A stretch of 60,305 bases of DNA from Alphaproteobacteria bacterium (GTDB taxonomy: Bacteria; Pseudomonadota; Alphaproteobacteria; ATCC43930; CGMCC-115725): the NCBI GenBank assembly GCA_021325525.1, contig JAJPHB010000004.1:1-60305 (forward strand). Direction: 5' to 3'. Positions 52,877-60,305 of this stretch are shown piece after piece (the first letter of the stretch is position 1; the number at the start of each line of letters is the position of its first letter). The translations under genes were made by a program, and so were the position numbers. The notes under the pieces are model-generated. The model was not told where the DNA came from. It was given only the letters and a program-made list of their open reading frames with translations, and did not search any database.

Positions 52877-52895
52877 TTAGTTAACAATTAACTAA
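52877..52895. promoter_or_regulatory. AT-rich palindrome upstream of the histone-like gene
   Basis: TTAGTTAA-CAA-TTAACTAA is a perfect inverted repeat with 8-base arms, in a short AT-rich block of otherwise GC-rich DNA. Each strand also reads TTAG-N7-TTAAC, one mismatch from the CtrA consensus. It could be an operator for the gene at 52419 or for the divergent side; nothing else is coded here. Confidence 0.5.
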
Positions 52896-52965
52896 TGAAT
52901 TCAATCGCCGTTTTTGGCAACAAAATTCGTCGGATTTCCGCCATTCAAACGCTGCCGATGGGCAC

Positions 52966-53811
52966 TCAAGTCCCGGCCGCCCCGTGCAATTCGCCGCGCA
53001 GCGCCCGCAAGCCCTCCTGCTGGAGCGTCCAGTTGCGACCGGCGATGACGCCGCCATCGACGACGAGGTCGTGGCCGTTGACGAAGCTCGAATCGTCGCT
53101 CGCGAGGAACAGCGCGGCGCGGGCGATGTCCTCGGGCAACCCGGCGCGCGGGATGGGCTGCATTTTGGCGAGGCGCTGCTCGGTGACGGCGATCGTGCGT
53201 TCCGCCGCTTCGACCGGCAGCCCCAGCGCCTTGCCGAAGATGCCGGTCGCGATGCCGCCGGGCGAGATGCTGTTGACGCGGATGTTGTCTTCGCCGAGCT
53301 CCATCGCGACGCAGCGCGTCAGATGGATGACGGCGGCCTTGGCGGCGCCATAGACGAGCGAGGAGGAATATCCCGCGCGATGGCCGGCGATGCTGCCGTT
53401 GTTGATGATGCTGCCCGAGCGCTGCCGCCGCATGACGGGCGCCGCATGCTTCATGCCGACGAGAACGCTGCGCAGCAGCAGCGCGATGGCGGCATCGAAG
53501 CCGGCGACGGGAATGTCGGCAATGCCGCCCGTCGGCGCCGGACCGCCGGCATTGTTGAAGAGGCAATCGAGCCGCCCGAAGCGCTCCACCGCCTCCGCGA
53601 TGAGCGCCGCGACCTCGCTCTCTTCCGTGACGTCGGTGCGGCGAAAGACGCAGGCGGGGCCGAGCCGGGCGGCAATGGCCTCGCCCGCCGCGGCGCGGCG
53701 CCCGGCGATCACCACCCGCGCGCCCTCGGCGATAAAGAGCTCCGCCGTCGCGAGCCCGATGCCGCTGGTGGCGCCGGTGACGATGGCGACTTTCCCGTCG
53801 AGCTTGCCCAT
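52966..53811 (-). CDS. Short-chain dehydrogenase/reductase (SDR)
   Basis: 281 residues. The cofactor motif is TGATSGIG at 12-19, NNAG at 86-89, the catalytic Ser140 region (NNGSIAG) with Tyr154-x-x-x-Lys158 (YGAAK), and the tail VNGHDLVVDGG. Arg38-Arg39 after the second strand could favour NADP. It probably oxidises a secondary alcohol or reduces a ketone. It lies 42 bases downstream of the FadJ-like gene, so a beta-oxidation-linked substrate is possible. Confidence 0.87.
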   Translation of the reverse strand: MGKLDGKVAIVTGATSGIGLATAELFIAEGARVVIAGRRAAAGEAIAARLGPACVFRRTDVTEESEVAALIAEAVERFGRLDCLFNNAGGPAPTGGIADIPVAGFDAAIALLLRSVLVGMKHAAPVMRRQRSGSIINNGSIAGHRAGYSSSLVYGAAKAAVIHLTRCVAMELGEDNIRVNSISPGGIATGIFGKALGLPVEAAERTIAVTEQRLAKMQPIPRAGLPEDIARAALFLASDDSSFVNGHDLVVDGGVIAGRNWTLQQEGLRALRGELHGAAGT

Positions 53812-53853
53812 GCTTCGCTTTCCTTCTCCCCCTCATTCCTCTCGAATCCTAGC

Positions 53854-55941
53854 CTATCCCGCGGTGAAGCTGCCGCCGCTTTCGGCGAGGCGCCGGAGAA
53901 GCGGCGCCGGCGTCCAGAATGTCCCCTGCTCGCGATGGAAGCGCTGCACGCCGTCATAGACCTTGCCGAGACCCACCGTATCGGCCCAGTACATCGGACC
54001 GCCGCGCCAGCGCGGGAACCCGAAGCCGTAAAGCCACATGACGTCGATGTCGCTGGCGCGCAGCGCGACGCCTTCTTCCAGAATCTTGGCGCCCTCGTTG
54101 ACTGCGGCGTAAAGGCAGCGGGCGAGGATCTCGTCCTCGCCGATGGCGCGGCGGGTGATTCCCTGGTCCTTCGATGATTTGAGAATCACCGCCTCGACCT
54201 CGGGGTCGGGAAGGGGCGTGCGGCTACCCGGCTCGTAGCGGTACCAGCCCTTGCCCGTCTTCTGCCCGTAGCGGCCGAGCTCGTAGAGGCGATCGGCGGT
54301 AGGCGAGTAGCGCTCGTCCTTGCGGCGCGTCGCATCGAAGGAGCGCCGGACGCGCCAGCCGACATCGATCCCGGCGAGGTCGGCGACCGCGAAGGGGCCC
54401 ATCGGCATGCCGAATTCATAGAGAACGCGGTCGACCTCGTGGGGCAAGGCGCCTTCATCGACGAGGAAGTTCGCCTCGCGCGTCATGGCGCCGCGGCTGC
54501 GGTTGGCGACGAAGCCGTGGCAGACGCCGCAGACGACGCCGACCTTGCCGAGCATCTTCGCGAGCGCCTGCGCCGTCGCGACGACATCCTTCCCCGTCGC
54601 CTTGCCGCGGACGATCTCGAGCAGCTTCATGACATTGGCGGGGCTGAAAAAGTGGAGGCCGATGACGCTTTCGGGCCGCCGCGTCGCCGCGGCGATCTCG
54701 TTGATGTCGAGATAGGAGGTGTTGCTGGCGAGCACCGCATCGCGCTTGCAGGCGGCGTCGAGCTTCGCGAAGACGTCCCTCTTCACCGCCATCTCCTCGA
54801 AGGCGGCCTCGATGACGATATCGGCCTCGCCGAGTGCCTCGTAGCCCGCCGCCTTGGCGATGAGGCCGAGGCGCTTCTCCCGCTCGGCCGCGCCGATGCG
54901 GCCCTTCTGCACCATCTCGTCATAGAGCTTTCCGATCCGCGCGAGGCCCTTCTCGAGAGCTTCGGCGGAGCTTTCGAGGATGCGCACGGGAATGCCGGCA
55001 TCGGCAAAGCACATGGCAATGCCGGCTCCCATCGTCCCGGCGCCGATGACCGCGGCGCCGCGCAGCGGCCGCGGCGCCGTCCCTGCTTCGATGTCGGGGA
55101 CCTTGCCGGCCTCGCGCTCGGCGAAGAAGGCATAGCGCAGCGCCTTCGCCTGTTCCGAAGGGATGAGCTCGTTGATGACGCGAATCGTCTCGGCGACGGC
55201 TTGGTCGAAGGGCAGGGTGATGGCGTTGGCGACGCAGTCGATGACCTTCTGCGGCGAGATCTGGCCGCGATTCTGCTTGCTCGCCAGCTTGCGCTGCGCC
55301 TCGATGAGCTGCCGCCAATCGCCGTCGGCGCCCGGGATCGGCATCTGGCCAAGGCGCCGGATCGGCCGCTTCTCGGCGAGGACGCGCTCGGCGAAGGCAC
55401 GCGCCTCGGCGGCGAGGTCGCCCTCGACGATGGCATCGAGAATGCCGAGCTCCTTCGCCTTGGCGGCGCGCACCGGATCGCCCGAGACCATCATTTTGAG
55501 CGCCGGTTCGATGCCGATGAGCCGCGGCAGGCGCTCGACGCCGCCGGCGCCCGGGATGATCCCGATCTTGACCTCGGGGAGTCCGAGCTGCGCCCGCGGC
55601 GTGCCGATGCGGAAATGGCAGCCGAGCGCGACTTCGAGGCCGCCGCCCAGTGCCACCCCGTCGATCGCGGCGATGACCGGCTTGGCGCTCGCCTCGATCT
55701 CGGCGATCACCTCGACGAGGCGCGGCGGCTGCGGCGGCCTGCCGAATTCGCGGATATCGGCGCCGGCGATGAAGTTCCGGCCCTTCCCCATGACGATGAT
55801 CGCGGCGACCGTGGGCTCGGCGAGGGCGCGGCGCAGCCCGTCGCGCAGCCCCTGTCGCACGGCGACGCTCAGCGCGTTGACCGGCGGGTTGTCGAGAGTG
55901 AGGGTAGCGATCGAGCCGTGCTCGGCATAGGCGACGGTCAT
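53854..55941 (-). CDS. FadJ-like bifunctional enoyl-CoA hydratase / 3-hydroxyacyl-CoA dehydrogenase
   Basis: 695 residues from the ATG at 55941. The crotonase domain has the two catalytic glutamates at Glu103 (GGGLEVALG) and Glu123 (GLPEVKIG) with IAGADIREF. The dehydrogenase domain has the NAD motif GAGTMGAG at 300-307, and Asn407 and His430 as catalytic candidates (SNTSYLDINEIA, GLHFFSPANVMKLLEIV). It carries out the middle steps of fatty-acid beta-oxidation. No thiolase is next to it. The upstream neighbour is an ADP-forming acyl-CoA synthetase 28 bases away. Confidence 0.93.
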   Translation of the reverse strand: MTVAYAEHGSIATLTLDNPPVNALSVAVRQGLRDGLRRALAEPTVAAIIVMGKGRNFIAGADIREFGRPPQPPRLVEVIAEIEASAKPVIAAIDGVALGGGLEVALGCHFRIGTPRAQLGLPEVKIGIIPGAGGVERLPRLIGIEPALKMMVSGDPVRAAKAKELGILDAIVEGDLAAEARAFAERVLAEKRPIRRLGQMPIPGADGDWRQLIEAQRKLASKQNRGQISPQKVIDCVANAITLPFDQAVAETIRVINELIPSEQAKALRYAFFAEREAGKVPDIEAGTAPRPLRGAAVIGAGTMGAGIAMCFADAGIPVRILESSAEALEKGLARIGKLYDEMVQKGRIGAAEREKRLGLIAKAAGYEALGEADIVIEAAFEEMAVKRDVFAKLDAACKRDAVLASNTSYLDINEIAAATRRPESVIGLHFFSPANVMKLLEIVRGKATGKDVVATAQALAKMLGKVGVVCGVCHGFVANRSRGAMTREANFLVDEGALPHEVDRVLYEFGMPMGPFAVADLAGIDVGWRVRRSFDATRRKDERYSPTADRLYELGRYGQKTGKGWYRYEPGSRTPLPDPEVEAVILKSSKDQGITRRAIGEDEILARCLYAAVNEGAKILEEGVALRASDIDVMWLYGFGFPRWRGGPMYWADTVGLGKVYDGVQRFHREQGTFWTPAPLLRRLAESGGSFTAG

Positions 55942-55969
55942 TTGGATCTCCCTGTTGCGCGGGGCGGGA

Positions 55970-58144
55970 TCATCGGGCCTTGAGGATGAGCGCGTCGACG
56001 GCAACGCAGCCCTCGGGGCCGCAGATCAGCGGGTTGACGTCGAATTCGGCGATCGTTTCGGCGTGATCGGCGATGAGTTCCGAGACGCGGCTCACCGCCT
56101 CGGCGATGGCGTCGAGATCGACGGGCGGGCTGCCGCGGAAGCCGTCGAGGAGCGGCGCGCATTTGAGGCGCCGCAGCAGGGCGCGTGCCGCCATGGGGGA
56201 GACGGGTGCCAGCGACACGACGCTGTCGCGCAGCAGCTCGATGAGGACGCCGCCGGCGCCGACGAGGATGAGCGGTCCGAATTGCGGATCGCGCCGCCCG
56301 CCGATGACGAGCTCGACACCCTGCGGCGCCATCGGCTGGACGAGGATGCCGCTGATGCGGGGCTCCCCACCGGATGACCCCGCGTCCCGCGGCAGCATTG
56401 CGGCGCGCTCCAGGATCTCGGCATAGGCGCGGCGGACGGCATCGGCATCGGCGAGGCCGAGGCGGACGACACCCGCCTCGGTCTTGTGGAGGATATCGGG
56501 CGATTCGAGCTTGAGGGCGACGGGATAGCCGAGCGCCGCCGCCGCGGCGACCGCTTCGCCGGGGCTCTCGACAAGGCGCTCCGCGATGACCGGTACGCCA
56601 TAATAGGAGAGGACCCGCTTCGCCGCGCGCTCGGCGAGCGTCGCCCCCGCCGCGCCGAGTTCGGCGGCGGCGCGCCGCGCGGCCTCGGGCGCGGCGAGCC
56701 GCCGCGGCTCCGCCTTGGGTTCGGCGGCGCGCGCGGCGTTGCGCTGCCAAGCGGCGAGCGCGGCGAAGCAGCGGCGTGCGGAGCGGAAGAGGGCGACCTT
56801 CGGGTCGTTCTCGTATTCGGCGGCGCCGGGGCCTTCGAGCCACTCCGTCATCCAGATCATGCAGATAGGCTTTCCCGTCTTCCGCGCGAGCGCGCTCATC
56901 AGCGGCACGCGGGCCGGCGTCGATTGCGGCAGCGCCATGACCTGCGGGATGACGAGGGCGCCGAAGGCCGGATCCTCGAGAAGCGCCGTGCTGCAGGCGA
57001 TGAACGAGTCCTGATCGTTGATGACCTGCGCCGTCACGTCGCAGGGATTGCGCGGCGAGCCGTATTCCGGAATGGCCGCCTTGAGAATCGCGGCAGCCTT
57101 GTCGCCCGGCTGCGGCATCGGAACGCCGCAGGTCTCGGCCATATCGGCGGCGATGACGGCGGCGCCGCCCGAGGTCGCCATGACGGCCACTCCCGCCGCC
57201 TTGGGAGGCCCCGCCTTGGCGAGAAAGCTCGCCGTCTCGAAGAGCGCTTCGAGATCGTCGACGACGGCGAAGCCGCAGCGCTCGAAGGCGGCGCGATAGG
57301 CGGCGTCCGAGCCGGCGAGGGTGCCGGTATGCGACAGCGCCGCGGCGGCGCTCGCATCGCCTCTCGCCACCTTGTGGACGACGATCGGCTTGCCGGTGGC
57401 GAGCGCCTTCTCGCCGAGGGCGAGGAAGCGGCTTCCCGAGGCGACGCCCTCGAAGCAGAGGGCGATCGCGCTGCAAGCCGGGTCTTCGAGGAGATAGGCG
57501 GCGAGGTCGCAGACATCGACGTCGCAGGAATTGCCGGCGCCGAAATAGTGGCTGAAGCCGACGCCGCGCTCGCCCCCCTGCACCATCGTGTAGCCGAGCG
57601 CACCCGATTGCGAAACGATGCCGACGGGACCGAGGCGGTGGGGGATATCGGCGTGGCGCGGAATGAAGAGGGCGGCGGCCCGCGAGACGTTGTTGGCGAA
57701 GCCGAAGCAATTGGGACCGAGGATGCGCATCGCCGGCGCCGCCCGCGCGATGGCGGCAAGGCGGTCCTGCTGCGCCTTGCGTTCGGCAAGGCCGGTCTCG
57801 GCATAGCCCGATGCGTAAATGACGGCGCCGCCGACGCCGCGCGCCGCGCAATCTTCGAGGACCGCCTCGACGCGCTCGCGCGGCAGGGCGATGGCGACGC
57901 AGTCCGGAACCTCGGGCAGCGCCGAGAGCGCGGGGAAGCAGGGCCGGCCATGCAGGTTTTCGTATTTAGGATTGATGGCGTAGACCCGGCCGCGGAAAGG
58001 GGCGAGGTTGGCGAGCGTACGCGAGCCGAAGCCGCCCGGATCGGCGGAGACGCCGATGATCGCGATCGATTGCGGATCGATGAGTCGGGCGAGCTCGGCG
58101 CGGCTATAGAGCGCGCGGGCGGCAAGCGGCGCCATCACCGACAT
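55970..58144 (-). CDS. ADP-forming acetyl/acyl-CoA synthetase (fused alpha-beta, ATP-grasp)
   Basis: 724 residues from the ATG at 58144; an ATG at 58135 is equally possible and a longer frame to 58336 lacks homology features. The N-terminal CoA-binding domain (IDPQSIAIIGVSADPGGFGSRTLANL) is followed by a succinyl-CoA-ligase-like domain (IVSQSGALGYT, then SHTGTLAGSDAAYRAAF with the phospho-His candidate) and a C-terminal ATP-grasp domain (YPVALKLESPDILHKTEAGVVRLGL). Such enzymes interconvert acyl-CoA and ADP with acid and ATP, acting on acetate, feruloyl-CoA products or similar. It is in one leftward unit with the FadJ-like gene. Confidence 0.9.
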   Translation of the reverse strand: MSVMAPLAARALYSRAELARLIDPQSIAIIGVSADPGGFGSRTLANLAPFRGRVYAINPKYENLHGRPCFPALSALPEVPDCVAIALPRERVEAVLEDCAARGVGGAVIYASGYAETGLAERKAQQDRLAAIARAAPAMRILGPNCFGFANNVSRAAALFIPRHADIPHRLGPVGIVSQSGALGYTMVQGGERGVGFSHYFGAGNSCDVDVCDLAAYLLEDPACSAIALCFEGVASGSRFLALGEKALATGKPIVVHKVARGDASAAAALSHTGTLAGSDAAYRAAFERCGFAVVDDLEALFETASFLAKAGPPKAAGVAVMATSGGAAVIAADMAETCGVPMPQPGDKAAAILKAAIPEYGSPRNPCDVTAQVINDQDSFIACSTALLEDPAFGALVIPQVMALPQSTPARVPLMSALARKTGKPICMIWMTEWLEGPGAAEYENDPKVALFRSARRCFAALAAWQRNAARAAEPKAEPRRLAAPEAARRAAAELGAAGATLAERAAKRVLSYYGVPVIAERLVESPGEAVAAAAALGYPVALKLESPDILHKTEAGVVRLGLADADAVRRAYAEILERAAMLPRDAGSSGGEPRISGILVQPMAPQGVELVIGGRRDPQFGPLILVGAGGVLIELLRDSVVSLAPVSPMAARALLRRLKCAPLLDGFRGSPPVDLDAIAEAVSRVSELIADHAETIAEFDVNPLICGPEGCVAVDALILKAR

Positions 58145-58279
58145 CCCCGAGATGCCCGTTCCATGTTCCTCCCGCAGCACCGGGGCGGCTTTTCTGAGCC
58201 GCCGCTCCGATTTTCGCGCCAGCTTCCATGCGGCGGCGAGCCGAGTCAATTCCGCGACCGAGGTATCCGAGGTTCCGCT

Positions 58280-58307
58280 TTGCGGCGATCGGCATTGCTG
58301 ATAAATA
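58280..58307 (+). promoter_or_regulatory. Candidate promoter of the PagL-like gene
   Basis: TTGCGG at 58280-58285 and TAAATA at 58302-58307 are separated by 16 bases, within the 218-base divergent region. A start near 58314 gives a leader of about 50 bases, in which CCTCG (58327-58331) can pair with CGAGG (58350-58354), partly covering the ribosome-binding site. Confidence 0.4.
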
Positions 58308-58362
58308 TCACCGCCGAATACGCAAGCCTCGGCCATTGGGGATCAACCCCGAGGAGATCGCA

Positions 58363-58935
58363 TTGAGCTTCGCATCGGCGGAACGCCACCTCGCCCTCCT
58401 CACCGCGGCCTTCCTGTTCCTCTGTCCCTCCCCGGCGTCGGCGCAAAGCAAGATCGTCGACGAGCTCAAATTCGGCGTCCTCGCCCATGACATCGGGCTC
58501 TTCGACCGGCATGAGGAAAGCGGCGCCGACATCAATGGCGAGGTCCTCTTCGTCTCCCCCGACTTTCTCGCTGTGATCGGCGCACCGCGGCCGCATCTCG
58601 GCGCCGAGATCAACACCGACGGCAATACCGACAATGCCTATTTCGGCCTCACCTGGGGGCTGCCCATCGTCAAGAGCATCTTCGGGCAGAGCGACCGGCT
58701 CACGATCTATGGCAGCCTTGGCGGCTCGGTCAATGACGGCCATACCGACAACGCGCCGCATGGGCGCAAGAATCTGGGCTCGCCGGTGCTCTTCCGCGAG
58801 AGCGTCGAGCTCGGCTATCAGGTGACGCCGGTCAACAGCGTCTCCATCCTCCTCGATCACATTTCGAACGCCAATCTCGCCGGCCATAATGGCGGCATCA
58901 CCAATGTCGGGGCGCGCTTCGGCATCAAGTTCTGA
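58363..58935 (+). CDS. PagL-family lipid A 3-O-deacylase (acyloxyacyl hydrolase)
   Basis: 190 residues from a TTG at 58363 with GAGGAG eight bases upstream; this start gives a proper signal peptide (RHLALLTAAFLFLCPSPASAQS). The mature protein is a small outer-membrane beta barrel. The PagL active-site motif is at the C terminus: His166-x-Ser168-Asn-Ala in LDHISNANLAGHNGG, ending on Phe as outer-membrane proteins do. The glutamate of the classical triad is not seen at the usual distance. It removes a primary acyl chain from lipid A. Confidence 0.82.
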   Translation: MSFASAERHLALLTAAFLFLCPSPASAQSKIVDELKFGVLAHDIGLFDRHEESGADINGEVLFVSPDFLAVIGAPRPHLGAEINTDGNTDNAYFGLTWGLPIVKSIFGQSDRLTIYGSLGGSVNDGHTDNAPHGRKNLGSPVLFRESVELGYQVTPVNSVSILLDHISNANLAGHNGGITNVGARFGIKF

Positions 58936-58979
58936 CGCGGCGGCTGTCGCCGCGGTCTGGGCCGCGCTATGATCGCCTG

Positions 58980-59099
58980 ATGAGACGCGCGATCGCCGTC
59001 CTCTTTCTCGTGCTCGCGCTTGCGGGATGCGGTCTCTTCGTGCGAGGCCGCGCCAGCGAGCACGGACCCAACAACATCAAGGTCGGCGTCCCGCTCTGA
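58980..59099 (+). CDS. 39-residue lipoprotein
   Basis: An ATG at 58980 opens MRRAIAVLFLVLALAGCG, a short lipoprotein signal with lipobox LAGC (Cys17), followed by a 22-residue mature part rich in charge (RGRASEHGPNNIKVGVPL). It lies 44 bases after the PagL-like gene on the same strand. Entericidin-like or LptM-like tiny lipoproteins have a similar design, but sequence similarity is not evident. It is short, yet the signal peptide is convincing. Confidence 0.55.
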   Translation: MRRAIAVLFLVLALAGCGLFVRGRASEHGPNNIKVGVPL

Positions 59100-59106
59100 G
59101 GCCGGG

Positions 59107-60305
59107 CTAGACTCTGCTCGCGGCGCGCGCCGCCTCGCGTTCGCGCAGCGCCTTGCGGATGATCTTGCCCGTCGTCGTCAGCGGCAGTTCGGCGACGAAC
59201 TCGACGAGGCGCGGATATTCATGTGCCGCGAGCCGCGTCCGGACGAAATCCTGGATCTCGCGCGCGAGCTCGGGCCGTGGCTCGCAGCCCGGCTTCAGCA
59301 CCAGGAACGCCTTGACGATCTCGGTGCGAACTGGGTCGGGCACGCCGATCACCGCCGCGAGCGCCACAGCCGGGTGCTTCGTCAGGCAGTCCTCGATCTC
59401 GCCGGGGCCGATCCGATAGCCCGCCGAGGTGATGAGGTCATCGCTGCGGCCGACGAACCAGAAGTAACCCTCCTCGTCCTGGCGCGCGAGGTCGCCGGTG
59501 AGGAGCCAGTCTCCCGCGAATTTCGCCGCCGTCGCCTCGGGCTTGCGCCAATATTCGAGAAACATCACGGGGTCGGGCCGGCGCACGCCGACCAGCCCGA
59601 TCTCGCCGCGCCGAAGCCGCTCGCCCCGCTCATCGACCACCGCCACCTCGTGGCCGGGAATGGCGCGGCCCATCGAGCCCGGGCGGGTCGGAAAGAGCCC
59701 GGCCGCATTGCCGACGATGAGGTTGCACTCGGTCTGGCCGTAGAACTCGTTGATGGTGAGGCCGAAGGTCGAGCGTCCCCACTCGATGAGCTCGCGGCCC
59801 AAGGTCTCGCCGCCCGAGGCGAGGGTGCGCAGGCGGATGTCGCCGCGGGCGGCGGCCCCCGCCTGGCGCATCAGCTTCAGCGCCGTCGGCGGCATGAAGA
59901 CGTTGCGGATGCCGTGCCGCGCGATGATGGCGAAGGCCTCCTCGGGATCGAATTTGCGGGCGCGATGGGCGAGGACCGGAACGCCGTGATGCCAGGCCGG
60001 CATGAGCACGTCCATGAGGCCGCCGATCCAGGCCCAATCGGCCGGCGTCCAATAGAAATCGCCCGGCTGCGGGAAGAATTCGTGCGGCAGCTCGACGCCC
60101 GGCAGATGGCCGAGGAGGACGCGGTGGGCGTGAAGCGCGCCCTTGGGGTTCCCGGTCGTGCCTGAGGTGTAGATGATGAGCGCCGGATCGTCGGCCTCGG
60201 TCTCGACCGGCGTAAAGCGGTCGGAGGCGCGCGCGAGGAGGGCGGCGAAATCCGCGGCTCGGCTCTCGCCGCCGCCGACGAGGAAGACATGGCGGAGATC
60301 GGGCA
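59107..60305 (-). CDS. AMP-forming acyl-CoA synthetase, 5' truncated by the window edge
   Basis: The frame stays open to base 60305, so about 398 C-terminal residues are present. The P-loop-like motif YTSGTTGNPKG lies near the visible start, followed by the A5 region FYGQTECN, the A7 TGDLARQDEEGYFWFVGRSDD, A8 near GYRIGPGEIED and the catalytic lysine region TTTGKIIRKALRE. The sequence around WTPADWAWIGG is typical of acetyl- and medium-chain acyl-CoA ligases. It activates a carboxylic acid to its CoA thioester through an adenylate. An internal ATG at 60015 is not the true start, because it would remove the AMP motif. Confidence 0.92.
   Translation of the reverse strand, partial: PDLRHVFLVGGGESRAADFAALLARASDRFTPVETEADDPALIIYTSGTTGNPKGALHAHRVLLGHLPGVELPHEFFPQPGDFYWTPADWAWIGGLMDVLMPAWHHGVPVLAHRARKFDPEEAFAIIARHGIRNVFMPPTALKLMRQAGAAARGDIRLRTLASGGETLGRELIEWGRSTFGLTINEFYGQTECNLIVGNAAGLFPTRPGSMGRAIPGHEVAVVDERGERLRRGEIGLVGVRRPDPVMFLEYWRKPEATAAKFAGDWLLTGDLARQDEEGYFWFVGRSDDLITSAGYRIGPGEIEDCLTKHPAVALAAVIGVPDPVRTEIVKAFLVLKPGCEPRPELAREIQDFVRTRLAAHEYPRLVEFVAELPLTTTGKIIRKALREREAARAASRV

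Noticed and set aside
58145-58336. 64-residue N-terminal extension of the ADP-forming acyl-CoA synthetase
   Set aside because: The extension has no similarity to the CoA-binding domain start and would overlap the PagL promoter region; the ATG at 58144 fits the family.

Overview
The window is about 60 kb of very GC-rich, densely coded bacterial chromosome with no gene-free stretch longer than 300 bases. It looks alphaproteobacterial, most likely Hyphomicrobiales (Rhizobiales). The support is a GcrA cell-cycle regulator, a perfect CtrA-type box (TTAA-N7-TTAAC) with a GANTC site in its spacer, the gene sets dapF-mtaB-ftsY and ffh-rpsP-rimM-trmD-rplS-leuC-leuD-leuB, a DUF2336 protein beside a cytosolic PAS histidine kinase, and two palindromic repeat families of the kind common in rhizobial genomes. 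I saw no rRNA, tRNA, CRISPR array, insertion sequence or phage gene, but structural RNAs were searched only by eye.

Positions 1-9860 hold a SET-domain protein (cut by the window edge), a HisC-like aminotransferase, a leftward four-gene set (gamma-glutamyltransferase, membrane sulfatase-fold protein, CGNR zinc-finger regulator, PhyH dioxygenase), a MoxR ATPase with its VWA/CoxE-like partner, and a membrane acyltransferase. Positions 9875-30267 are mostly core genes: gcrA, glpD, a methyltransferase, pgk, the kinase/DUF2336 pair with its CtrA-box region, a NUDIX enzyme, ftsY-mtaB-dapF, ppa, then the long rightward translation/SRP/leucine cluster with a strong promoter before ffh and a double-hairpin repeat between leuC and leuD.

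Positions 30465-46145 are accessory metabolism and transport: two tiny overlapping membrane ORFs, an ABM-domain protein, an M24 peptidase, an MFS exporter, a leftward set (Tat-exported solute-binding protein, Mpo1-like protein, RraA-like protein), a ThDP-dependent acetolactate-synthase-like enzyme, a TRAP transporter (DctP plus fused DctQM), an unrecognised internally duplicated GSHGG protein, and a two-subunit 2-oxoacid dehydrogenase E1 without E2/E3 nearby. This is the best place to look for an undescribed pathway.

Positions 46146-51712 form a dipeptide/oligopeptide ABC system (dppBCDF rightward, its likely binding protein convergent, a repeat palindrome acting as terminator between). The remainder has a histone-H1-like basic protein under an AT-rich palindrome, then a fatty-acid or acyl-CoA block: SDR, FadJ-like bifunctional enzyme, ADP-forming acyl-CoA synthetase, PagL-like lipid A deacylase, a 39-residue lipoprotein, and an AMP-forming acyl-CoA synthetase running off the right edge.
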